Both the position numbers and the translations under genes were made by a program. From Gemmatimonadota bacterium (lineage in GTDB: Bacteria > Latescibacterota > UBA2968 > UBA8231), in assembly GCA_009840005.1 (NCBI GenBank), contig VXOR01000021.1, positions 11,224 to 75,223 on the forward strand: 64,000 nt of DNA, in the 5' to 3' direction. The notes under the pieces are model-generated. The model had not been told where the DNA came from and searched no databases. It was given only the letters and a program-made list of their open reading frames with translations. Below, in pieces: positions 49,594 through 59,001 of this stretch (position 1 is its first letter; the number at the start of each line of letters is the position of its first letter).

Positions 49594-50634
49594 CCGCCGC
49601 AAACGCCCGACTATGCCAGCGACGCCCTCGGGAAAAAACAGCACCACCCCGACAAAGAGCGCACCGAGAAAGTAGAGCCAAGTGCCGGGGAACGCGCCAG
49701 TGAGAAAGCTGTAGAGCAAGTTGACTAGCACGGCTCCGACGATCGCGCCCACCAGCGTCCCTCGACCGCCGACCGCGGTCCACACCACAATCTCAATCGA
49801 AGCCTGCACGTCCATGCGCCCTGGCGTGATAATGCCGGTCTGCGGCACGTAGAGCATCCCCCCCAAGCCCGCCAAGGCGCTAGCGACGACAAAGACGAAG
49901 AGCTTGTAGCGGGTAATGTGGTAGCCGATAAAGCGCAGGCGGTGCTCGCTGTCGCGGATGGCCACCAGCAATTTGCCCAATTTGGAGCCGACGATATAGC
50001 GGCACAGATAATACGCCCCCACCAGCGCCGCACACGCCGCCACGTAGAGCCCGCGCTTGGTCGCTGGCTCGGCCAATTCAAAGCCCAGCAGCGTCTTGAA
50101 ATCCGTCAGCCCGTTGGTCCCCCCCAACATGGTCTCGTTGCGCAAAAAGAGCAGCCACATCGCCAGCGCTAGCGCTTGGGTGATAATGGCCAAATACACG
50201 CCCTTGATGCGGCTGCGAAAGGCGAGAAAACCAAAAATTAGCGCCGCCAATCCCGGCACCAACAGCCCGAGGAGCAAGGTCAGCGGCAGGCTGTGGAATG
50301 GCTCCCAAAAAAGCGGCAGTTCCTCGACCCGGTTCCAAACCATGAAGTCGGGCAACGTGCTGCCGTACACGCCTTTGGTCCCTGTCTTGAGCAGCATGTG
50401 CATACCGATGGCGTAGCCGCCCAAACAAAAGAAAAACGCCTGGCACAGCGATAGAATGCCAGTAAATCCCCAAATCAGGTCCATCCCAAGGGCGACGATA
50501 GCAAAACAAAAATAGCGCCCCCACAAGTTCAGGGTCGTATCGGCGACTAGCCCCAGATAGTTGAGCAGAGGGACTAGCACCCCAAAAAAGGCAAACAGCA
50601 AACCGGCGACGATGTGGTGCCTAGACGCGCTCAC
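49573..50634 (-). CDS. urtC: urea ABC transporter permease UrtC
   Basis: A 353-residue membrane protein with about eight to ten helices of the LivM/UrtC type (ALGMDLIWGFTGILSLCQAF and AGLGGMLYVPQTGIITPG are family blocks). The GTG start at 50634 overlaps the urtB stop (GTGA). The last six residues, AYCIRR, and the stop codon are encoded by the dispersed repeat, so the original C-terminus was probably different. Confidence 0.92.
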   Translation of the reverse strand: MSASRHHIVAGLLFAFFGVLVPLLNYLGLVADTTLNLWGRYFCFAIVALGMDLIWGFTGILSLCQAFFFCLGGYAIGMHMLLKTGTKGVYGSTLPDFMVWNRVEELPLFWEPFHSLPLTLLLGLLVPGLAALIFGFLAFRSRIKGVYLAIITQALALAMWLLFLRNETMLGGTNGLTDFKTLLGFELAEPATKRGLYVAACAALVGAYYLCRYIVGSKLGKLLVAIRDSEHRLRFIGYHITRYKLFVFVVASALAGLGGMLYVPQTGIITPGRMDVQASIEIVVWTAVGGRGTLVGAIVGAVLVNLLYSFLTGAFPGTWLYFLGALFVGVVLFFPEGVAGIVGRLRRAYCIRR

Positions 50635-52310
50635 AGTTCTGCGCTCCGTCCTTTGGCAGGGAAAAGACCCGTCGGACGCGATTGCAAGAAGACGATGATC
50701 AAGCCCAACAGAATTACCTTGCCGTACACGGCTTCAAAGAGCGGCTCGAGCATCTTGTTGAAAATGCCGATCCCCAGCCCGGCGCTGATCGTGCCTAGCA
50801 GCTTGCCGACCCCGCCGGTAACTACCACGAGAAACGAATCGACGATATAGGTCTGACCCATATTGGGCACGACGTTTCCAATCAGCGTCATCGCCCAACC
50901 GGCGACCCCGGCAATCCCCGTACCCAAGGCAAAGGCCATGGAGTCAATGCGCCGCACGGGTACTCCGACGCAGGCACTCATCGTCCGATTTTGGGTCGTG
51001 GCTCGCAGCTTGAGCCCAAAGCGCGTGCGAAAGAAAAGTGCCAACAGCATCCCGACAATCGCCGCGGCCAGCGCCATGATGAACATGCGGTTATAGGGCA
51101 ACACCACTTGGGGAGCCATTTCCCAGCCGCCGCTTAGCAGTTGTGGCAACTTCACCGCCGTCAGATCGCCAAAGACGCTGCGCGCCGCCTGAATCAGCAC
51201 TAAGCTGATGCCCCAAGTGGCCAGCAGGCTTTCGAGCGGTCGGCTGTATAGCCGGCATATAATCGACGCCTCCAGCAGAAATCCGACGCCGCCAGCGACC
51301 AAGAAAGCAAGCGGAAAGGAGATGGCGAAAAACAGATCGCCGTACTCCGGCGGCAGCACGGTCAAACACAGGTTTTGCACCACGAACGTGGTATAGGCGC
51401 CGATCATCATAAACTCGCCGTGCGCCATGTTAATCACCCCCATCTGCCCGTAGATAATCGCCAACCCCAGCGACATCAAGACCAGAATGGACCCCAAGCT
51501 CAGACCGATGAAAATCGTCTGTACCGCCTGCATGGAGGAACTAAAGCGCCGCAAGCTAGTCAGGGCCGCTGCCGCCCGCTCCCGGACTTGCGTGTCCGGT
51601 TCGGCGAAGACCCCAGACTCATCTGTACTCAAAAGCTCCTCTAGCACGGGTATAGCCAGCGGACTGCGCAGTTCCCCCAATGCAGCCACCGCTTGCAAGC
51701 GCACCTCTGCCTCTGCATCGGCCAATTGCAACTTGGCCAATGACACGCGCTTCAACCGCCGTATCGACCCATCCGTCTCCACCTCGATGGAACGACGCAA
51801 CGCCGGGATGGCGGCCGCGGTACCTCTATTACCGATATTTTCAGCGGCAATCCGCCGCTTATCCGTAGCCGGATGGAAGAGTTCCATCTGCAGCAAATAG
51901 GGCTGGATCAGCGCCCGGATCTTTCGATTGCTCGCGACCTCTTCCAAGTCGTAGAGCGAGACCTTGACCGGCGTCCCGTCCCCGCCGAGAATAGGCACGC
52001 GCTCGGGATAGGCCGTAAAGAGCGGTACTATCGAATCGCCATACTCGTCCATTTCCTCATCGCCAATGAGCACCAAGCCGCTGTGCACTTCGCGCTCGCT
52101 CCAGCGATAGACCTCCCCGCTAAACAGCCCCCGCATCAATGCATAATGGGCTTGGTCGTAGCGGGCAGCCAAGGCGGTTACGGCCTGTTGGACCTCCTCG
52201 TCATCGCCGCTGGCCAGCCGCGCAAACTGCTCCTCGTCCCACGTGTCGGCCCCCGCCGCTCCAGCCGCTAAGACCCACACCGCCAGTATTTTTAGAATCT
52301 GTTGTCCCAT
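50631..52310 (-). CDS. urtB: urea ABC transporter permease UrtB
   Basis: A 559-residue protein. A signal peptide (ILKILAVWVLAAGAAGA) leads a periplasmic N-terminal domain of ~240 residues with HEAT-like repeats (LQAVAALGELRSPLAIPVLE), which is characteristic of proteobacterial-type UrtB, then a LivH-type permease domain with LVLMSLGLAIIYGQMGVINM and AHGEFMMIGAY. ATG 52310 was chosen because the signal peptide begins there. Confidence 0.93.
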   Translation of the reverse strand: MGQQILKILAVWVLAAGAAGADTWDEEQFARLASGDDEEVQQAVTALAARYDQAHYALMRGLFSGEVYRWSEREVHSGLVLIGDEEMDEYGDSIVPLFTAYPERVPILGGDGTPVKVSLYDLEEVASNRKIRALIQPYLLQMELFHPATDKRRIAAENIGNRGTAAAIPALRRSIEVETDGSIRRLKRVSLAKLQLADAEAEVRLQAVAALGELRSPLAIPVLEELLSTDESGVFAEPDTQVRERAAAALTSLRRFSSSMQAVQTIFIGLSLGSILVLMSLGLAIIYGQMGVINMAHGEFMMIGAYTTFVVQNLCLTVLPPEYGDLFFAISFPLAFLVAGGVGFLLEASIICRLYSRPLESLLATWGISLVLIQAARSVFGDLTAVKLPQLLSGGWEMAPQVVLPYNRMFIMALAAAIVGMLLALFFRTRFGLKLRATTQNRTMSACVGVPVRRIDSMAFALGTGIAGVAGWAMTLIGNVVPNMGQTYIVDSFLVVVTGGVGKLLGTISAGLGIGIFNKMLEPLFEAVYGKVILLGLIIVFLQSRPTGLFPAKGRSAEL

Positions 52311-52432
52311 TGGCAAAATTGAACTCCGCCCCGTGGATCGGAGCGGAGACGGCCTGATTACCATGTACCTTTTACCTTTTACCGTACCAATCGCTAAACT
52401 GCTAAGCGGCCGTCTCCGCTCCACCCACCCAC

Positions 52433-53332
52433 CTAAAACGTTAACAGCGACTCCAGCGCAATTTGCGTCACCGCGTCGGCGTCACCCACTGTGAGCATCT
52501 TCACCTCGGCCACCAGACCCCAGTTGTCCGAAATAGCGTAACTCGGGGCGATGGTGATCTCGCTGGTTTCGTCGTCCTCGCCGCCACCAACCGGAGTCCA
52601 CGCGATAGCCGAGTACCGGGCTGTTACACCGACCTGATCGCTCAGGCCGTAATTGACCATCCCGAGATACCCCAACCCCGACTCGTACCCATCCCAATCG
52701 CTCATCGAATTCACCTCGGCAGCGACCGTCAGCGGCCCGGTCTCCAACATGCCCCAAACGTTGATCAAGGTCTGTTCGTCTTCCTTGGCCAACGCAGCTT
52801 TGGCCGTTACCCCTTCCACGGGCATCAGAGCAACCTGAGCCTCAAACCCCACGTCGCTCCCATCCCCTGAGAAATCGGTCTCCGCGCCATCCCAGACGCT
52901 GGAAACAACCGCTCCGTACAGGCCGAACATATCCGAGCCATAGGAGGCCGCGACCCCGTTCTGATAGCCACCATAGACCAGCGTAGCCGAGTACGAATAC
53001 TGATACATACCGGTGGGTTCGGCCGCTTCAAAGCCGGTGCAGCTAAGAAACTTGCCCACAGTGAGCGCCAAGCCCTCGCCAGTGTCGTACGTGATAAAGG
53101 CCTGCTCTAGCTCGACCGGAGCGGTCGGCCCCAAGGCATTGACATCCGCCCGCATGGAGATCCCCTCCCCGAGATCCGTCGAGACATCCAACTCGAACTG
53201 GTCCAGCGACATGCTCGCGTCCCCATCGTCGCTGAACACGCTCATATCGACAAACCCGGAGAATTCGACCTCGGCGGATACCGTCTGGGCGGCAAAAATC
53301 GCCAGTGCAAATGCTGCAACTTTCTTATTCAT
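52433..53332 (-). CDS. outer-membrane porin of the urea operon
   Basis: A 299-residue protein with a signal peptide (MNKKVAAFALAIFAAQTVSA) and alternating beta strands throughout, rich in Gly, Tyr and Asp, ending LLTF with the terminal Phe needed for outer-membrane assembly. It lies between urtA (17 bp) and urtB, so it probably admits urea or short amides to the periplasm, as FmdC does in Methylophilus. AAGGA precedes the ATG. It proves a diderm envelope. Confidence 0.85.
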   Translation of the reverse strand: MNKKVAAFALAIFAAQTVSAEVEFSGFVDMSVFSDDGDASMSLDQFELDVSTDLGEGISMRADVNALGPTAPVELEQAFITYDTGEGLALTVGKFLSCTGFEAAEPTGMYQYSYSATLVYGGYQNGVAASYGSDMFGLYGAVVSSVWDGAETDFSGDGSDVGFEAQVALMPVEGVTAKAALAKEDEQTLINVWGMLETGPLTVAAEVNSMSDWDGYESGLGYLGMVNYGLSDQVGVTARYSAIAWTPVGGGEDDETSEITIAPSYAISDNWGLVAEVKMLTVGDADAVTQIALESLLTF

Positions 53333-53349
53333 CTGTTTGTGTCCTTCTG

Positions 53350-54624
53350 CTATTCTAGGGTATAGGTGCCCATGTAATTGACGTGGTCGCAATCCTTGTC
53401 GGCGCTGGTGATATCGTCCCACGGATCGGGAGCCACCAGGCCATCCGACTCATAGACGATCTTGAACTGGCCGTTCTTTTTGATCTCGCCGATATAGACG
53501 GGCTTGTGCAGATGGTGATTGCGCTCGTCCATCATTACTTGGCCGCCCGGCGAGTCAAACGCCAGCCCATACAGCGCTGGCCGCACCTTTTCCACGTCGA
53601 AGGAACCAGCTTTTTCAACCGCCCCCTTCCACAGATAGACCCCAGTATAAGCCCAGAGAATCGGATCGTCGGTGACGCGCATTAGGCCGCCGGGCAAGCC
53701 ATTGGCCTCGCAGTACTGCTTGAAGCTCTTGACGAAATCCCGGTTTTCCTTGGTGGTGACGGACTGGAAGTAGTTCCAAGCCGCTAGATGGCCAACCAGA
53801 AACTCCGTATCCATCGCCCGCAGTTCGTCTTCGGCCACTGAAAAGGCCATAATCGGGCACATCGCCGAAGTCAGCCCCTGATTGGCGAATTCCTTGTAGA
53901 AGGGCACGTTGGAATCGCCGTTGATCGTGCTCAAGACCGCGGCTTTACCATCGGCGGCGAAACTCTTGATCTTCTGCACGATGGTCTGGTAATCCTGGTG
54001 GTGGAAGGGCGTGTACTCCTCCATGATATTCCCCTCGGGCACTCCTTGGTCGAGGAGATAAGCGCGCAGGATTTTATTGGCCGTGCGCGGGAATACGTAG
54101 TCCGTACCGAGCAGATAGAATTTCTCGTACCCGCCGCCTTCTTCACTCATCAGATACTGGGCGGCCGGAATCAACTGCTGGTTGGGAGTAGCCCCTGTAT
54201 AGATGATGTTGCGCGAGCACTCCTCGCCCTCGTACTGGACCGGATAGAACAGCAGCCCGCCGTTTTCTTCAAAAACCGGCAACACCGACTTGCGCGACAC
54301 CGAAGTCCAGCATCCGAAGACGGACGCTACCTCGTGCTCTAGCAACAACTCTTTGGACTTTTCGGCGAACAGGTCCCAGTCGGACGCCGGATCGACGACC
54401 ACCGGCTCAATTTTGCTGCCCAGGACGCCGCCGTTGGAATTGATTTCCTCAACCGCCATCAGCACGGCATCGCGCAGCGATACCTCCGAGATGGCCATCG
54501 TGCCGCTGAGCGAATGCAGGACGCCCACTTTGACCGGCTCCTGCGCCCGCGCGCTAGAATACGTCCCAGCGACGATTAGCCCTAAGGCGATAAACGCAAT
54601 CCAGAACTTACTTGGTCTTCTCAT
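53350..54624 (-). CDS. urtA: urea ABC transporter substrate-binding protein UrtA
   Basis: A 424-residue periplasmic binding protein: signal peptide to about residue 27 (ALIVAGTYSSARA-like end), then VKVGVLHSLSGTMAISE, FGCWTSVSRKSVLPVFEENG and GLLFYPVQYEGEECSRNIIY, all typical of UrtA/FmdD. GGAGGG precedes the ATG. First gene of the transporter block. Confidence 0.96.
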   Translation of the reverse strand: MRRPSKFWIAFIALGLIVAGTYSSARAQEPVKVGVLHSLSGTMAISEVSLRDAVLMAVEEINSNGGVLGSKIEPVVVDPASDWDLFAEKSKELLLEHEVASVFGCWTSVSRKSVLPVFEENGGLLFYPVQYEGEECSRNIIYTGATPNQQLIPAAQYLMSEEGGGYEKFYLLGTDYVFPRTANKILRAYLLDQGVPEGNIMEEYTPFHHQDYQTIVQKIKSFAADGKAAVLSTINGDSNVPFYKEFANQGLTSAMCPIMAFSVAEDELRAMDTEFLVGHLAAWNYFQSVTTKENRDFVKSFKQYCEANGLPGGLMRVTDDPILWAYTGVYLWKGAVEKAGSFDVEKVRPALYGLAFDSPGGQVMMDERNHHLHKPVYIGEIKKNGQFKIVYESDGLVAPDPWDDITSADKDCDHVNYMGTYTLE

Positions 54625-55048
54625 TGAATCCCTCCAAAAATTGTAGTGTTAAATGGCCCGAACGCACCGTTCCGGCAGTCCGCTCTGACCGATTCTGCTC
54701 TCCTATTGCAAAAAGGATACCAGAGCGGCACCCGCAGCAGCCTCATAGGTGGCGTCGGAGAGAACATTTGTGGTACTATCTCTTTATGTTGCAAAGAGAT
54801 ACGCGATTTGTAATTTTATTTATTTTTCTTACGTAAATGGCACTTTTGGCCGTTTGATCGCTTAGTTTTTTTGAGCAATAGACGACAAATACGTAACTTT
54901 TGAAATTCAAAAAAAGACATATATGTCGCTTTAATGCCGCTTTTTGCACCCTATTGCGGGGCAAAATCCATGCTTCGCGGTACTTTGCGGCTAGGGCGAA
55001 CAGCCAAAAAATACAATTATGTGATTTTTGGATCTGCTACCGAAGGGA
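54625..55048. other. AT-rich control region between ureD and urtA
   Basis: No gene seen in 424 bp. It holds an 8-bp stem at 54778-54800 (ATCTCTTT and complement), two adjacent palindromes at 54898-54927, a long AT-rich part at 54770-54960 and a 14-bp match (54984-54997) to the palindrome in the ureAB-ureC gap. It probably contains the urtA promoter; I could not pick a convincing one. Confidence 0.55.
54898..54927. promoter_or_regulatory. paired palindromes upstream of urtA
   Basis: TTTTGAA-A-TTCAAAA (54898-54912) and GACATATATGTC (54916-54927) are perfect palindromes 3 bp apart, about 275 bp from the urtA start. They may be operators for nitrogen- or nickel-responsive regulators. Confidence 0.5.
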
Positions 55049-55891
55049 TCAATACTTTCGGCGCAGTGGATTTTCGCCTAGGACTTGGGGCAGAGATACG
55101 GCCGTGGCGAGCGCGTGAAAAACTTTTTCTAGATCGCCATTGGTCCGCCCCAAGGCGCGAAGCGCGAGCACGCCGGGACGAGGTTCGGCGAGCGAAACCA
55201 ACGCTGCCTTGCTAGCCCCACGCGTCCGCTGGTCGGTGAGCATCGCCGCTAGGACACGACGCAGCACTTCCTCGACAGCGGAGCGCACGGGGCCACCGAC
55301 GATAAAGGCATTGGCGAATGCCGTGTATGGGCCAAAAGCTCCAACGCGGTCGGGGGTCTGCCGCTTGGGCTGCAAACGCAAGCGTTCGGCCAACACCAGT
55401 TCGCTTTCCAAGTAGATGGATATATTAGATGTATAAGAGCTGTAGTGGAACTGCTCGCCGCGTTCGCCGCGGCCAGCGGTGCCTCCATCGAGCAAAACCA
55501 GCGAAGCCCCCGCGTCTAGATGCCAGACCTGCTCTTGCACAAAGGCACTGTCGGCATAGGGCACCACCGGGTCGGGCAGCGATACTACGCAAGCGCCTGC
55601 TTCGATGTGCCCGGCTAGCTCCTGTCGCGCAACCTGACCGTCGGCGGTCTTGTACACTTTGGTAAAGGCCTGCGTGCCCAAAAAGAGCTTAGCCTCCCGA
55701 CCGCAGCGCACGCGCAGCCGGGCGCAATCGCCGGCGACCAAACCGCCGCCATAGCTGGAAAGCACGGCAGTGCTATAATCGGCCTCAACCTTGGGACTGA
55801 GGATCTTCAACGGCGCGACGGCCAAGCAGGATGTCAACCGCGACCTTCCCCCGACGCGGTTCACTTCGACGATGGACCAACCCTCGTCCAT
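55049..55891 (-). CDS. ureD: urease accessory protein UreD (UreH)
   Basis: A 280-residue protein with UreD landmarks SYGGGLVAGDCARLRVRCG (about residues 45-63), FLGTQAFTKVYKT, HLDAGASLVLLDGGTAGRGER and the LRALGRTNGDLEKVFHAL tail. It scaffolds UreF and UreG on apo-urease. The ATG at 55891 follows directly where similarity of the SDR fragment ends, so its own promoter region appears to be lost. Confidence 0.9.
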   Translation of the reverse strand: MDEGWSIVEVNRVGGRSRLTSCLAVAPLKILSPKVEADYSTAVLSSYGGGLVAGDCARLRVRCGREAKLFLGTQAFTKVYKTADGQVARQELAGHIEAGACVVSLPDPVVPYADSAFVQEQVWHLDAGASLVLLDGGTAGRGERGEQFHYSSYTSNISIYLESELVLAERLRLQPKRQTPDRVGAFGPYTAFANAFIVGGPVRSAVEEVLRRVLAAMLTDQRTRGASKAALVSLAEPRPGVLALRALGRTNGDLEKVFHALATAVSLPQVLGENPLRRKY

Positions 55892-56331
55892 ACGATGCGT
55901 CCAGCCGCGGATTTTCGCAGATAGGGCGCGGCAAATTTGGTCGTGAGAAAGATCGAGCGCAGATTGACGCCTATAACCCGATCCCAATCTGCAACGGACA
56001 GTTCTTGGCTATCCCCCGGTATGATGATCCCGGCGTTGTTGACCAGAATATCCACCCCGCCAAAGCGCTCGACGCTGCGGGCGATTAGGTTTTCCACTGC
56101 TTTTTCGTCGGCCACATCGGTCTCGACAAAGAGCGCCTTGCCGCCCTCCCCGGCAATGGCTGCGGCCGTGGGTGGCTGCGGCTCGGTCTCGTGAAACTTG
56201 CCGATCTTGGGCGCTTCCTGCATATCGGCCACTACCACCTTGGCCCCTTCGCGGGCCAATTCGAGACAAATACCCCGCCCAATACCCGAACTTCCTCCGG
56301 TAACAACGGCAATGCGGTCCTGCAAACGCAT
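55861..56331 (-). pseudogene. truncated short-chain dehydrogenase/reductase
   Basis: The first ~147 residues are a normal SDR: VVTGGSSGIGRGICLELARE (cofactor motif), VADEKAVENLI, DILVNNAGIIIPG and AAPYLRKSAAGRIV. At the point where NISS, the catalytic Ser and the YxxxK should follow, the frame enters the ureD start and ends after nine foreign residues. Without Ser, Tyr and Lys it cannot be active. The ATG at 56331 begins the family N-terminus. Confidence 0.85.
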
Positions 56332-56459
56332 GAATTTCTCCTCCTGTTTGTCGCAGAATCTATGGCGGTCAGAAAGGGGGGACAAGGCGGCATGGCCGGT
56401 CAATATGGCCATTTGATGTGGGAGCAAATTGACGCTAAAATAGACGCGGAGAATTTGCC

Positions 56460-57080
56460 ATGCTTGTGAGCCTATTCATTGCGGCGCGCCAAAACCCACT
56501 CTACGCCATCGTCTGCTATCTGTGCCTGTCCTTGGGGTCTGCCTCAGCCGACGACTCCATCCGCGCCCAAATCGAAGCGCTCCGCGCCGCCAAGGACAGC
56601 CTGCTCAAAAGCGAAGATTCGCCGCTGCTGCCAGAACAGCGCACCCGCTTCGAGAAACTTATGTACTATCCCATCGACCTGCGCTATCGCCTGAGAGGCG
56701 AGCTGCACATCTACGGCCGCCAACGCATCGTCGAAATTCCCAATACCGACGGCACCACCACCGAGTTGGAGCGATTTGGGCGCTTTGTTGCGGCCTTTGG
56801 CGAAAAAGACTTTTGGCTGGAGGTGTACCGCAGCCCGCAAACTGGCGAAGCAGAAGTTTTCTTCAAGGATCTGACCAATGGCCACACCACGTATGGGGGC
56901 GGGCGCTACGCGCGCCTGACGCGGGAGGACGATGGCATGTATGTCATTGATTTCAATAATTCTTACAATCCATACTGCGCGTACAATCCCGCCTATATTT
57001 GCCCGCTCCCCCCACAACAAAACCACCTCGATTTCGCCGTGGAAGCTGGCGAAATCATGGGTGACGCGACTCCTCCCTGA
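56460..57080 (+). CDS. DUF1684 family protein
   Basis: A 206-residue protein. After a hydrophobic N-terminus (probable signal sequence to about residue 30) come the DUF1684 blocks: FEKLMYYPIDLRYRLRGEL, GRFVAAFGEKDFWLEVYRS, FFKDLTNGHTTYGGGRY, and the closing VIDFNNSYNPYCAYNPAYIC, CPLPPQQNHLDFAVEAGE. The biochemical role of the family is unknown. Opposite orientation to the SDR fragment, with a 128-bp gap. Confidence 0.85.
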   Translation: MLVSLFIAARQNPLYAIVCYLCLSLGSASADDSIRAQIEALRAAKDSLLKSEDSPLLPEQRTRFEKLMYYPIDLRYRLRGELHIYGRQRIVEIPNTDGTTTELERFGRFVAAFGEKDFWLEVYRSPQTGEAEVFFKDLTNGHTTYGGGRYARLTREDDGMYVIDFNNSYNPYCAYNPAYICPLPPQQNHLDFAVEAGEIMGDATPP

Positions 57081-57149
57081 TGCGCGATGTGCGTTTTTTG
57101 CGTATAATTTTCGCCCATTGCAGCGCACCCTCGACCCCTGCTGACGCGC

Positions 57150-58991
57150 ATGAAAGAATTCCTCGAACGCCTCGAACAAGCCGCCGATTTGCGCGAAGTC
57201 CAATCGCTCGTCGATCACATCCTCGACGCAGCGCGGACCGGCAAACCCGAGGAAAAACGCCGCTTTCTCCGCGATCTGCTCTTCAATCGGGCGCTTCTGT
57301 CCCGCTTAGAGACCCCTGCGGCCATCGACGCACTTCTCGCATCAACCACGCCCGACGAGTGGGAAGCACTCTTCGGAGATGCCGTCGCCCAAGAGTTGCC
57401 GCAGCTAACCGTCGATTTAGTCGATGGCTTGGTCGATCTCGACCACCGCCAATTGCTGCGCCTTTTGCCCCCCCAATCCTCCAAGGCGTTCTTGCAGGTG
57501 CTCAAACGCCTCAATGCCTATTTAGAAGAATGCGATATCTCGGTCCGCTGCCTGCGCGGGATGCGCGTCGCCCGCATCATGGCCGACATCTACCGGACGC
57601 TTGCCGACGAACCGCGAGTCTGGCGGCGAGCGCTGCCCCCCTGCTACATCGACAGCCAAGACATCATCCAGCTCAAAGAAGCCAAGCAAATTGACAAGCT
57701 AGCCGCAGCCTACGAGGCGCGGATCAACCAGCTACAGAGCCTTGACTTGCGGCACAGCTTAGCCGCCCTCGACAGTGGCCGCGCCGCCGCACCGCGCATG
57801 GTCGAATCCGCTTATGACCAAGCCTTTTGCATTCAATCGCCCCTGCGCCTAGGAATCTCCAGCGCCAATGCCTCAGACAACCACCTGCGCAGCAAAGAAC
57901 AGGGCGGTAAAACCCTCAACATCGCCGTCAATCTACAACAGGACCGAGAAAAGCACGCCCAACCGCCGCTACAAGTCACCGCGAGGAGGCTGGCCGAACC
58001 CCAACTCATCCTCCGCTCGCGCTCCCGGGGTTTCAAGGCCGACTTTGAGGTGAACAAACACAGCGCGGCCGCAACCGTCAGCGAGCTGTTTTTCGCCTAT
58101 CGCCGCAGTGGCGACGAAGCCCTGCGGCTGGTCAAACAAGGGCTAGTACACGCGGGCATCGTCCGGCCAAACTCCACAGACATCATCCAAGACATCGCCG
58201 CCTTTACTGGCGGCGGTGGCTTGGAAATCACCACCAGCAGCAAAGTACTACAAGGGTCCGGCTTGGGAACCAGCGGCGTTTTGTCTGCCGCCATTCTCAA
58301 AATGCTCTATCACCTCTCCGGCCACCCCTACGCCGCGCCCGCGTGCGAGTACCCCGCCCTCTACGACCAAAGCCTCATGCTCGAACAGAGCCTCGGCCTC
58401 AACAGCGGTTGGCAGGATGCGCGTGGTGCCAGCGGCGGCCCCTCGGCCATCAAGAACTTCTACGCGCCGCCGACCGATGGCCTGCCCGCGCCCGAGCGTA
58501 CGTTCCTCACCGAAGTAGATGAGCGCTTGTTCACCGAGCGAGTCGTGCTCTTCGACACGGGGATATCGCGCTCGGCGACCCGCGGCCTCAACGTCGTCCT
58601 CGACGCCTATCTGTCGCGAGATAGCCAGCGCTACGCGGCCATTCGCGAGTCGCTGGCCATTCACGACGAAATGGTGGCCGCGCTGTGCGCTGGCGCATAC
58701 GCCGATCTCGGGCGGCTGGCCAACCGCTACTGGCAGTTGCGCTGCATCCTCGACCCCCAGGCCACCAACGACGCCTTGCAGCACCTTTTCAAAAATCCAC
58801 AGATCACCGACCTAACCGAGGGCGGGCTGCTCACCGGAGCCGGCGGCGGCGGCTTTGCCCTCCTCATCGCCGCCGAGGAGCGAGCGGCCGAGTTGCGCGC
58901 CAGACTCGACAAGCTGCGCCAACACGCGGCCTTCACCAGCAGCAGAGTGGTCTCCTATCAGCTCAATGCCCAAGGCATCCATCTCGCGTGA
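57150..58991 (+). CDS. GHMP family sugar kinase (fucokinase-like)
   Basis: A 613-residue protein. The C-terminal ~360 residues are a GHMP kinase with the phosphate loop KVLQGSGLGTSGVLSAAIL (about residues 366-384) and the C-terminal GGLLTGAGGGGFALLIAAEE, with EVNKHSAAATVSELFFAYR between. This part resembles the kinase half of bacterial fucokinase/FKP and heptose kinases. The N-terminal ~230 residues are helical and unassigned. It may activate L-fucose or a heptose by anomeric phosphorylation; the substrate is inferred by similarity. Confidence 0.82.
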   Translation: MKEFLERLEQAADLREVQSLVDHILDAARTGKPEEKRRFLRDLLFNRALLSRLETPAAIDALLASTTPDEWEALFGDAVAQELPQLTVDLVDGLVDLDHRQLLRLLPPQSSKAFLQVLKRLNAYLEECDISVRCLRGMRVARIMADIYRTLADEPRVWRRALPPCYIDSQDIIQLKEAKQIDKLAAAYEARINQLQSLDLRHSLAALDSGRAAAPRMVESAYDQAFCIQSPLRLGISSANASDNHLRSKEQGGKTLNIAVNLQQDREKHAQPPLQVTARRLAEPQLILRSRSRGFKADFEVNKHSAAATVSELFFAYRRSGDEALRLVKQGLVHAGIVRPNSTDIIQDIAAFTGGGGLEITTSSKVLQGSGLGTSGVLSAAILKMLYHLSGHPYAAPACEYPALYDQSLMLEQSLGLNSGWQDARGASGGPSAIKNFYAPPTDGLPAPERTFLTEVDERLFTERVVLFDTGISRSATRGLNVVLDAYLSRDSQRYAAIRESLAIHDEMVAALCAGAYADLGRLANRYWQLRCILDPQATNDALQHLFKNPQITDLTEGGLLTGAGGGGFALLIAAEERAAELRARLDKLRQHAAFTSSRVVSYQLNAQGIHLA

Positions 58992-59001
58992 GGACGCAGC
59001 C

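Noticed and set aside
54934..55215. 93-codon plus-strand frame between urtA and ureD
   Set aside because: Its 3' half is antisense to ureD and no ribosome site or family is visible.
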